Assembly (NCBI GenBank): GCA_002118135.1
Contig: BDIU01000123.1
Span: 310,001 to 374,000, forward strand
Source: Trebouxia sp. TZW2008
Lineage: Eukaryota > Chlorophyta > Trebouxiophyceae > Trebouxiales > Trebouxiaceae
DNA: 64,000 nucleotides
Direction of reading: 5' to 3'
In this document: one piece after another, positions 13,001 through 21,858 of the stretch
Layout of the letters: each line of letters starts with the position of its first letter
Position numbering within the stretch: position 1 is the stretch's first letter
Notes under the pieces: generated by a model
The model's database searches: none
What the model was told of the DNA's origin: nothing
The model's input: only the letters and a program-made list of their open reading frames with translations
Translations under genes and position numbers: made by a program

Positions 13001-13125
13001 CGTGACTGAAAAGATTCTGCTGGTGAAAGTCTTGCATTCTGACCACTGAAAGCAGCTGTGGATGAAGTATGACAGCATGCTGACTTTCCCACAGGTAGGA
13101 CTGTTCCCGTCAACCTTCCTTGCAT
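7086..13125 (-). CDS. CYP37: Thylakoid-lumen cyclophilin-like protein CYP37
   Basis: Eight exons: 12898-13125, 12025-12161, 11489-11663, 10744-10916, 9941-10068, 8756-8986, 7841-8103 and 7086-7190. Total 1440 nt, 479 residues, all phases agreeing. Exon 1 is a transit peptide and ends at a GC-AG donor (CAG|GCAAGC). Exon 2 supplies the hydrophobic lumen signal (AAACLAALQVATLPLALDLA). Then comes the helical part (ILNSPNARIPR; KLRIPQRKPWQQM) and the cyclophilin fold (EMTIEKPDGALAF, GYSAPITAGNFAKNV, LPVLPMSIYGAVAMAHA, GLAGLSFDEGNFGVFAY). These match Arabidopsis CYP37 line by line (466 residues) better than CYP38. The catalytic Arg/Phe/His pattern of active peptidyl-prolyl isomerases is not visible, so a scaffold or chaperone role for photosynthetic complexes is likelier than catalysis. 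Introns hold many exon-edge copies, listed separately. Confidence 0.95.
7259..7345. repeat. Dispersed ~90 bp repeat, copy 1
   Basis: Shares the 'caggctcag.aggcccagct' block and 'tactggagcaatca' with 43223-43320. It lies in the last CYP37 intron. Confidence 0.65.
8125..8585 (-). repeat. Three tandem copies of the start of CYP37 exon 7
   Basis: Copies at about 8125-8232, 8290-8410 and 8480-8585 repeat the acceptor and first 70-90 bases of exon 7 (true exon edge 8103). The first two still read open (GEQTPLESLPLEDFEPIHG; GKQIPLEILPLGGFK); the third is frameshifted. None has a donor in the matching place, so they are probably unused. Confidence 0.8.
9095..9500 (-). repeat. Three copies of the start of CYP37 exon 6
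   Basis: About 9095-9165, 9205-9315 and 9400-9500 repeat the acceptor and the codons for EMTIEKPDGALAFVVNEGGG of exon 6 (true exon 8756-8986). They lie in the intron upstream of that exon and vary in length and decay. Confidence 0.8.
9330..9395. repeat. Dispersed ~70-90 bp repeat, copy 2
   Basis: Shares 'gacaggctcagcaggcccag' and flanking bases ending in an 'actggagca' block with copies at 7259-7345 and 43223-43320. An 'attcatt/atcatt' stretch precedes all three. Confidence 0.65.
9590..9935. repeat. MITE-like inverted repeat and 17-bp minisatellite in CYP37 intron
   Basis: Bases about 9593-9622 are the inverse complement of about 9785-9815 (ctgactgcagtgg core). Between them is 'caactctctttgtaacgg', the same end motif as the element at 19752-19925. 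From about 9843 the unit 'cgagtgtccttacaa' repeats about five times, up to the exon 5 donor. Probably a decayed small DNA transposon whose subterminal repeats have expanded. Confidence 0.55.
10085..10150. repeat. TTGG/TTGA microsatellite
   Basis: Simple repeat of ttgg, changing to ttga at both ends, just upstream (minus sense) of CYP37 exon 5. Confidence 0.9.
11283..11440 (-). repeat. Copy of the 3' part of CYP37 exon 3 with donor
   Basis: Repeats the true exon 3 end (11489-11663) including the GTATG donor. It has a TAA in frame (…SVVLA then stop), so it cannot replace the exon without ending translation. Confidence 0.8.
12250..12560 (-). repeat. Two copies of the start of CYP37 exon 2
   Basis: About 12255-12335 and 12480-12560 repeat the cag acceptor and the codons KHSKQA.AACLA of exon 2 (true start 12161). 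The nearer copy stops at once; the farther copy runs open for about 40 codons. Confidence 0.8.
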
Positions 13126-13150
13126 CAGTCTGCATGCATGCTGCGTTTCT

Positions 13151-13555
13151 TCAGAACCTTATCAGCAGATCATGCATGAAAGATTGCCTAGTGCCTGTAG
13201 CAGGAGCAATGATGATGTCTCGCGTGTGAAGTGTGCAGACCTGGCTGAAAGTGGGCATACCTCGCAAGCGATCGTACTTAGCAGGGTCCGGTCCGATGTC
13301 TTTTGAGCCTGAATTGACGTATGCGCCTCTCACAGCTGCCTGGCCTGACAAAGGCTTTGACGAGTCAATCTGAAAGTTAAAGTTGAGTCAGTCTGCAGGC
13401 ATGCAAACCTGACGTGCGTGGAGCGTGCTGCCCTGACTTACAGTAGGTCCTGTTCTGGCAAAAATGAAAGGAAAGGATGCAGCCAGCCCAATGAAGCCTA
13501 TCAAACAGCCAGCTACAAGGAAATTATTGCTGGTTGTCCCAGGGCGCCTGTTCAT
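13151..13555 (-). CDS. Small conserved single-pass membrane protein
   Basis: Three exons, 13442-13555, 13261-13369 and 13151-13194, giving 88 residues. The start is MNRRPGTTSNNFLVAG, followed by one hydrophobic span (LIGFIGLAASFPFIFA). A soluble tail carries GQAAVRGAYVNSGSKDIGPD, which resembles a short conserved tail I recall from small plant organelle membrane proteins of unknown function. The last intron is only 66 bp, a multiple of three, with no in-frame stop, so keeping it simply adds 22 residues; the true C-terminus is uncertain. The stop codon lies 25 bp before the CYP37 start codon on the same strand. Confidence 0.7.
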
Positions 13556-13700
13556 GCTGCACAGACAAAGCTGCACACAGGTCAAAATCAGCCTAGGAAC
13601 GAGTGTGGCAGAGTCTGCACTCTCCTCGCTCAGCACGCACCAACGCACGGTGCTGACGTGAGGTCAGTGGCGCCTCGGCAAGTCAGTCCTTGGAGTGATC

Positions 13701-13708
13701 TATAAAAT
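13701..13708 (+). promoter_or_regulatory. Possible TATA box
   Basis: TATAAAAT at 13701-13708 lies about 47 bp upstream of the ATG at 13748 of the doubtful + gene, and within the divergent region of the small membrane protein gene. Suggestive only. Confidence 0.35.
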
Positions 13709-13747
13709 ATCTGTCAGTGACTGACGAGGCTGTGTCATTTCGCGCAC

Positions 13748-14022
13748 ATGTGTGCTAATGTTGCTTGCCTATTGTCGACGGCAAAAGAGAAATGTTCACT
13801 GGAATGCAATCGCTCGGCGCGGTTGATGGAGCTCGTGCGAAGCGCGACCTATCTTTGGCACATCTTTTGACTGATTGGGCTAGTGACAAGACCCCTGCCT
13901 GCCACCCCCTTACCTAGCTTGGGGCACTTTGGGAAGAAAAGGAAAAGAAACAGGCAATAGAAAAAGACAAGAAGAAAATGGAAGAGGACAAGAAAGCAAA
14001 AGAGGGGCAAGCCCATGCATAG
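13748..14022 (+). CDS. Doubtful small Lys/Glu-rich protein
   Basis: The second exon (13918-14022) reads ALWEEKEKKQAIEKDKKKM and on to a TAG, after a strong pyrimidine-rich acceptor (ccccttacctag). The best first exon found is 13748-13834 (ATG, donor GTGCGAAG, phase 0), giving 63 residues. A TATA box sits just upstream. The donor is weak and other starts in the same region are possible. No family is recognised; the charged C-terminus could be a helical tail. Confidence 0.3.
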
Positions 14023-14500
14023 TCTTTCCTACTTGTTGCATGTTGATCAAGCGCGAGCTCATGAGCTCTTATCATTGAAGTGAGCCTGTACAGCAGAAGA
14101 TTCAAGCCCCTGCATTAATCGCAATGTGTGTGGGCAAATCTTTCTGCATACAGACATGTGTGAACACAACCGCAGAGGCAGATGTTCGCCTCAAGTTTTG
14201 ACATTTGGTTGCAGCGGCACAACAGCAACTTCACCTTGATATTATTCATGACAGTAAACAAGCAGCAGGGCTGTGGTGTTTCTGCATTGCATTGTGAGGC
14301 AACAGCGAGTGTGTCTACTCAATCCTGCCGCCTTCCTTTACAGAAAGTTTACTCAGCTGTTTTTGGCACAGACACTTATTTAGCAATGATCCTGCAAGTT
14401 GAGCAAACAAGAGCCTGTCCAAGCATTGTACATGTTGCTTGACTTGACTCTACGCAAATGCTGTTGCTGCTCAGTACACACTCAGAAATTGACTCAGAAC

Positions 14501-15596
14501 TTAGGCTACGTGAGCTTCTTCTACTTTATCTTGAGACTTCAACTGTGATGACACATCATCTATGGCTGCATTGAGCGAAGCTATTTTGTCTGCAAGATCC
14601 TGCAGAAGCCAAACACTGGTGTTCAGCTGTATGTCTTTGCAGCTGGCATGCAAGCCATTGATGTGCATGTCCAAACAGTCATAGGGCACAAAAGGTGATG
14701 CTGAGAAATCAATATTGCTGTCCTGCTGATGAAAGCTATGCTAATACACTTGCCGTCAAATATGCATGGTCGTATATCATAGTATACCGTATGTTTGCAT
14801 GACCATATGTAGGCATTTCATGCTCAGCAGGGCTGGTGATGCATATTGCTGCAATGGTAGAGTTTGTAAGGTTGCGTAATGCATGTTGTTGCGAGGGTTG
14901 ATGGGGGTTAGGCCTGAACAAACCTGCTTTGTTTCCTCAGGGGTTTTCTCCTCCTCCTCTAGAAATCTTGGCAACCTCAGCTTCTGGTCTTCGCCCAAAA
15001 TGGCTCTGCTAATCTGCAAGATCAACAAAAGGGTTGCAATGCCACATGCACATGGCCCTGAAACAGGATGTCAACCAGTATTGTGCACATCTGCACTGCC
15101 GCTATAAGTTGAGCAGATCCGCGCACAGTCCGACTTTTACACTGAAGGGACCTGTGGGGAGCTGAAGTAGTGCCAGCATGCTTTGCTTCCAGCATGGTCA
15201 AACTGGCCAGGACATGTTGCTACAAGTTTAGAAAATGTTGTTTAGCACACCTGAGGCGCAAACAAGAAGCCAAGTGTCCCAAACAGCAGTCCACCAACAA
15301 CAAAACCACTTCCAAATCCTGGGCCTCTGCTGCCTTCGGCTCTGCGCATCGACGTCGCGCGCAGTCAGTGCGCGCTCTGTGCAAAGTGACTTGGGCACAA
15401 GCAGGTGCGCGATGGATTTATACCTGACAATATGCTGCTGGCGCTGTGGGGACCTAAGTGCCCTTTTGTTTACCGACCGAGGCTGCGGACGCGCTAGCTG
15501 TCTTGTGCCCGAGAAGAAAGAAGCCCTGTTTGCGCCTGAATAGAAGGCAGAACTTAAGCCTGGAACTACTCGACAAGCAAGGGATTCAGCAAGCAT
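14501..15596 (-). CDS. Chloroplast inner-envelope protein, AT1G42960 type
   Basis: Four exons: 15424-15596, 15251-15341, 14924-15013 and 14501-14599; 453 nt, 150 residues. Exon 1 is a transit peptide (MLAESLACRVVPGLSSAF…). It joins exon 2 through an 82-bp intron with a CTGAC branch-like site about 20 bases from its end. An ATG inside that intron (15347-15349) reads into exon 2 and could mislead start choice. The mature protein has a Gly-rich membrane span (GFVVGGLLFGTLGFLFAPQ), then ISRAILGEDQ, FLEEEEKTPEETK and a C-terminal helix (ADKIASLNAAIDDVSSQLK). This order matches the Arabidopsis envelope protein as remembered (FVLGG..FGTLGYIFAPQISR, LNEKI..LNSAIDNVSS). Molecular function is unknown. 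Confidence 0.87.
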
Positions 15597-16070
15597 GCAT
15601 ACTTATGCCGCTTGCTACACAGGCACAGGAGGCCATCTGTAGTAACTGCGCAGCTCGCTGCCGGCTTCAATGCTCTGCGAGGCTAGCTTCGCTGCACTCT
15701 GGTGATGCAGTCTCACGCAAGCCGATGTATTGATCGGTGCTGTTGCATGTGCTAGCGGCCATCTAAATCAGCCATTTCAAATGCACAGAATCACAGGAAA
15801 TGCATCAGTGGCAGGCAAAGTGTACATACTGACAGCAAAATGGGCCTTGACTCCAAACTAGAGTCGCTATTGCTCAAGCCTGCATCCTTACACTGCAGTC
15901 TGCTGTAGTGAGCAAAGTGTAATGAGCTAAATCAATGCCATATACCAGATCAATCCCTACAAAGTCTGCTGTCGCATAACCTGCAGACCAGCAATCTGCC
16001 ATGCATTCCTGCTCCTGAGGCAGAAGCTACTCACTTACCAGTTTGCTCGCCACAGAGAAGAGGCCAATTG
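15597..16070. other. Divergent promoter region
   Basis: 474 bp between the start of the envelope protein gene (-) and the phosphatase gene (+). It presumably holds both promoters. No clear TATA box or other element was recognised. Confidence 0.5.
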
Positions 16071-17423
16071 ATGTTGGGATCATTTGGTTTGTTTTCAGGC
16101 ATCAGTCATGGCATCTCGAGTCCTGTTGCCTTCAACATGCAGAGCTTGACCTTTCTGCGATGTGCGTGCACGGGTACGCCAGCGCTGCTTGGTGTTTGCA
16201 AACCAATTTCTTCCCGCGGAATCAGTGCAGCATCGAGCAAGCGGCCTGCAACACGGTGTCGTTTCGAAAAGCTAGCGTCACCCCTGATAGATTGGCAGTG
16301 TAGACCAGCTGGCTCATTTGGCAAAGCTCAGGACGCACGAAGGGCGATTTATCACAACCGTCACGTTCTTGCAGCATTTGCGCGGGGTGTGAACGCTATG
16401 GCTAATGACGACTATGACAAGTTCGTGAAAGTGGCGATTCAAGCTGCTCACGCCGCCGGGAAACAGATCAAGCAAGCGTTCAATGAAGACAAGGAAGTGA
16501 AGTTTAAAGGAAAGCTTGATCTCGTCACAGCTACAGATCAGCAGTGTGAGCAAACCATCTCAGCGACCATCTCGGAAGCATTCCCTGACCACAAGTTTAT
16601 AGGAGAAGAAGGCTCTTCAGCACAGGGATTCACAAATGATTTGACTGATGATCCAACCTGGTAAGTTGCATGGCAGGCAAAGCGGCAAAAGCAGAAAGAT
16701 GCACAATATCTGGCGACAGGTCATGAGTATACATGCTATCTTTGCACCGTGTGTGAAACTGGTCCACTCTGCATGACAGCAATCATGCCACGACATTACA
16801 TGATAATAATTCAAATGATTGGCTACTGTTCTTGCAGGATGGTCGACCCGCTTGATGGCACCACAAACTTTGTACACCGGTTCCCCTTTGTGTGCACCAG
16901 CATAGCACTGGTTATCCAGAAACGGATAGTGGTGGGCGTAGTATACAATCCAGTTCTTGAAGAGCTGTTCACTGCTGTCAAAGGGAAAGGCGCTTTCTTG
17001 AATGGTCAGCCAATCAGGGTCTCGAGCAAAGACCAGCTAGATCAAGCGCTGCTTGCAACAGAGATAGGTGTCTCAAGAGATGAAGGTGTCATGGATGCTA
17101 TCTTTGACAGGATCAGGAAGGTCACCATGAGAATGCGTTCAGTCAGATGTTCAGGAGCCTGTGCATTGAACCTATGCAGTGTAGCATGTGGTAGGATTGA
17201 TGTGATGTATGAAGTGGGATTTGGTGGGTGCTGGGATTGTGCAGCAGGAGCTTTGATTGTCACAGAAGCCGGCGGCCAAATATTAGATCCCTCAGGGTCA
17301 CCTTTCAATGTTATGTCAAGGCGAGTGCTAGGAGCAAATGCTAATTTGGGCAAGCCAGTTGCTGAAATTATTGCAAGCTGCAGAGCTAGCAATCAAGAGC
17401 CTGCACCCTTGCAACATGAATAG
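16071..17423 (+). CDS. Inositol/L-galactose-1-phosphate phosphatase (VTC4 type)
   Basis: Two exons, 16071-16660 and 16838-17423, give 391 residues from the first in-frame ATG. The core from MANDDYDKF (ATG 16398, 282 residues) matches plant VTC4/IMPase along its length: KGKLDLVTATD, the GEE metal motif (core residues 69-71), DPLDGTTNFVH (91-101) and WDCAAGALIVTEAGG (220-234). The enzyme removes phosphate from myo-inositol 1-phosphate or L-galactose 1-phosphate with Mg2+, feeding inositol or ascorbate synthesis. Arabidopsis VTC4 is about 271 residues. The extra 109 residues here are open, Ser/Arg/Cys-rich and could be a plastid transit peptide or an open 5' UTR. ATG 16137 is a third option. Confidence 0.93.
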
Positions 17424-17724
17424 CCTGTACTCAGAATGCAGTTCTTGGCTGTAGTAACCATCTGCATATGCATGCAAGTGTGCTACATATGGACAGATTT
17501 GGTCACAACATCTTTGCATGCTGTGTGACTCAGCGAGTGACTGTCATTCTCTTTTAGTGCTTCTGCTGCTTTGATGAGGACATGCAAGCATCTGCTGTCT
17601 GCCCGTTCGTACAGATTCCAAGCTACAATCCGCACAGCAAGTGAACAACCAAGCCAAGTGGCAAGTCGTCGAGCTTCCTTACTCAATGAAATGTTCAGTT
17701 GCAGTTCATTGCAGCAATCACATG
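17424..17724. other. Convergent 3' region
   Basis: Short gap of about 300 bp between the ends of the phosphatase gene (+) and the BBOF1-like gene (-); nothing else seen. Confidence 0.4.
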
Positions 17725-20700
17725 TCAATGATCGAGATCCATGTATGTCCTATGTTGCGAGCTCAATATGCCTGTGCCCTTCTTCAAGTACGTCTCAGTG
17801 CTTGCAACCGGCATGTTTTTGCCTGCAATCCGGCCTCCCCACGCCCTTTCAGCAGCAGGTAAACCCTCCAGTGACAGAACACTGTCAACAACATCAATCT
17901 GAGCAAACCTGCCGGTTGAGGATGCTTGACTAGATACATAGGTAGTGCTTTCTGATGTGTGCAAGGACTCTGGTACTGGTGCTGAGGGCCTCTGCAAAGA
18001 CTTTGCTGCCTTTATGCTATCACCGTGCCTGCCATGCGTTTGCTTCCCTGCACACAATGACTCTGTTGGCATGATGACCGTAAACAAAGGCTCTGAAACA
18101 CCCCAATCCTACTGCAGGTAGCTGCCATTGCAGCATAGCATGAAAAACAAACAGGCAGGGATGCACAGCCCACAAGCAACCACTTCTCATGCTTGGTAGT
18201 CTGTACAAATGCAGAAGCTGCTTGAATGCGCACTTCGAAACTTTGACTGCCTGACTGCATCATACAAAACAAGCTAGCCTGGCAAGACAAGACTCAGGCT
18301 TCACACACTCAATGCCTGTGAGAATAGATGTCACTGCTGAGATCAGTATGACTCATGCTTCTCCCTGAATGCGCAGAATGAGCTCACTTGGTGATCTGTC
18401 CCTGCGACTTCCTCTAGAACACTAATGCTACTGCACAGACGTGTGTACCTAGCTGGGTGCTGAGCCTGTCTTGCATGCATGTTGAATGATAGGATGCATA
18501 CATGTGCAATATGAGCTTACTTGGTGATCTGTCCCTGCGATTTTCTGTGAAGGCCCTCCATCGCGTCAATATGTTGACAAGGGCATGCCGCCGCTGCTCC
18601 AGGGTCATCTCAGCCAGCTCATCTGCACATGTCAAGAGCCATCCCTTGTCAGTGCTGTGAAAGGCAGCATGTAATGGGTTTGCATGTCAAGATTACAGTG
18701 CTTAGTCAGTGCTTGTGCCAAGCATGCGCTCCGTGTCTAAAGAATGTCTCAGCGATTTTGCTTGAATGACATGTCATGACATCCAGAACATTGCGCCATA
18801 CAGCTCAGTGGATAGTGCGTTTGCAACAGCTGCAGCTAGCCAGATGCAACAGAGAGGCTTGCTGACAAAGCAAGTATCATGGTGATCATCAGACTGGCAA
18901 TGCTGAGAGGGCACAGCACGCGCAAGCAAAACAGCAAAAGCAGCTTGTGACACTGACCGTGGCAAGTGTCCTCTGCCATCAGCTCTGTGTCAATGTCATC
19001 CAGACAGGTCTGCAGGAACTGCAGCACATCATCATGACCCCATCTTGACTCACTCCTGCAGCACAGCACAGCACATCAGCTTGACAGGAACTACAACTCT
19101 GTGTGGGAAGCCCTATGCAAAAGCATTGCAGTTTGATCAAGGTCAGCCCTGTATCAATGTTGCCCAGACAGGGCTGCAGAAACTGCAGGACATCATCGTG
19201 ACCCCATCCTGACTCACTCCTGTTGCACAGCAAATCATTTGAAGAAAAGTGCAACTTTGCGTGCAGGTCTTTTTGCACCACTTTTGCAGTTTGACTAAGG
19301 TCCCATGAGAGCTGTATGCACTTTTGTGGAAGCAGGCGTGACCCTTTGCCTAGCATCAGGCCACTTCAGCAGTGAGAGTCAGCATGCAGAAGCATGCCTA
19401 AGACAATGTCCGCACTCAGTGTAGTACAGTGCTTGGAAGCAGGAGCCAGATCTAGCTGCCAACCTTTGTACACTTCTGCAAACAGGTAAATATGTTTGCT
19501 TCTGATGGGCTATGCAGATTGTGACAGCAAACAACAAATGCAACACAACAATCACAACACACAACAATGCAGACAAAGCTGGTGCTGTGGTCACACACAA
19601 GACCGCACAGGCCGGCGACGCACAGACACTCCTGGGGTGGCTGGGCGCGATGGGACCCTGTGAGCACATGCAACTTGTACAGATTTCTGCTCTGTTGTGT
19701 GATGCAAAGCACACTTTGTCATGTGGTCCAGGCCCTGCATACATTGTACCTGCTACAGTAAACTCTCTTTGTAAGGACACTCCATGTAAGGACAATCTTG
19801 ATGTAAGGACAACGCCATTGGTAAGCAATCACTGCATTTTGACTGCAGTGGTCCCTATGAGTCAGGCCGACTCATAGTAAGGACAACGCCATTGGTAACC
19901 CCAGCAGTCGTTACAAAGAGATATAAGTGCAGTATGCATTTCCTGTTGCACGCGTGCTAAGTGCACGTTGGAAACTGCAAGCTGCTGCTGCAACAGTGCA
20001 TCTCAGATACAAGGATTTTCAAGATGCACGAAGACACATGGAAGCATGATGTGGCTGACAAAAAACCTTCTCGTACCTGCTGATATGCAGCTCCTGTTGC
20101 AGGTGTGTTGATTGCGCTTGGAAGCCCAATCACAGTCATGACAGAGCAAACAAAACGGCAGGCATGGCTTCACAGGCACACAATCCATATCTGCTGGTAT
20201 GCAGCTGTTGCTGCAGGTGTGCTGACCGTATGTTGGTAGCTGATGCTGGAGCAACGCATGTGAAATGTCAAGCGCGCTCTCAGAACCACTGAATGATATG
20301 TGCAAGTAGGTACGTGTAAATGAAGCTCACCTGCTGGTATGCAGCTCTTGCTGTAGGTGTGCTGAGCGTGCCTTTGAGGCTGCAAGCTGCTGCTGGAGCA
20401 GTGCAACCTCTCCCTCAAGGCTCAGTGAAACTTGCTGCATCTCCTGCACTTCTTCATCCCGCTCCTTCTTGCTCTCAGACTCCTCCATCATCTTGGACAA
20501 CTGCATCAAGTGGAACGCGACTGCTTGCTTGATTTTGCTTGATGCTGAATCACCCGGACAAAACATGCTGCATGTGTATTGCTAAGTTGCTTTCTCTCTC
20601 CTTCTTGCTCTAGGACTCCTCCATCATCTTGGACATCTGCAATGTATGGAATGCAGTTGCTTGATCAAAGTTTGATAGTAATGGTATTGAGCTACACGTG

Positions 20701-21826
20701 CAAAGGTGCTAGGTGTGCGTGGCACAAGCCCAGTCTTCCCAGGCAGGAATCTTTTGACCAAAAGCTGATGTGCCACAACCTGAATGTATCACTTTATTAA
20801 TTTGGTGCTGAGTTGCTGCAACCTGTTCATGCCTCTCCTGTTGCTCTCACACTTAACCCTCACCTTGGACAAGTGCAACACATGCAGTGCAGTTGCTTCA
20901 CCATAGTTTGATGCCTGGCAACCTAGCTATCCCATGTTTATCCCATCTCGTTCTTGCTCTGAATGAACTGCAATGCAAGCGTTTGCTTGGCCAGATCCTG
21001 CTGCTCTGCGACTTTCACGCTACAAGTTGTTGTGTAGCAATAGATTCAAGCATTCCATGCAGCCAGCAGCATGATGCCGTGGTAGCCTTGGTGCGCGTCA
21101 TTCCTCAACCTGCAAAAAAAAGCAACAAACGTCTAGTATGCTAAAGTCATCCAAGCGTCCAGGCTGGATGCATGTGCCACCCAGTGGTAATGACTACATG
21201 GCTGTGGGTGGCATCAGATACAGGTGCAGCTATCACACAGGCAAACCCTTGAAGTAGTCTTGCTGCACATATTGTGCATGCAGTGAGCGTATGCTGATGT
21301 AATGACCGTGCAGCAGCAGTTGGAGCAGGTCGACTGACCAGCTTTTGGATGGTTTTCTGGAAGACTTGGCTCTTCTTGGCCAGTTCCTGTTCAGTCTGCT
21401 CTGCTAGCTGAGCCTGTCTCTTCAGCTCAGCCTTCTCTGCTATCCAGCCCTGGTCTTTAGCCACCATCAGCTCAACCTGTACAACACACGACGTGCCTGT
21501 CATCAATTTGCCACAGCAATGGTGTGAGCGTTGTCAAGATGCCTGATCCGCTGCTGAGACTAGCTCGAAGTGCCACAACATGAGGAGTGTCTGCAACCCT
21601 TTTCATTGACTCTTGTTCAGTCTGTTCTGCTAGCTGAGCCTGTCTCATGAGCTCGGCCTTCTCTGCTATCCAACCCTGGTCTTTTGCCATCATCAGCTCA
21701 ATCTGTCACAGCAGCAGCAGCAGCAGCAGCGATTATTGGAAAAACTTGTCAGCTAGCAGCCCTAAACTTGTAGCACCACAGCTGACTTTGTCGGCATGAC
21801 AACATTGGCATGCAGAGATCAGAGCT

Positions 21827-21858
<32 letters not shown>

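Noticed and set aside
15347..15349. ATG as the start of the inner-envelope protein
   Set aside because: It would give a protein without a transit peptide. The 82-bp intron model with a branch-like CTGAC site adds a convincing one from 15596.
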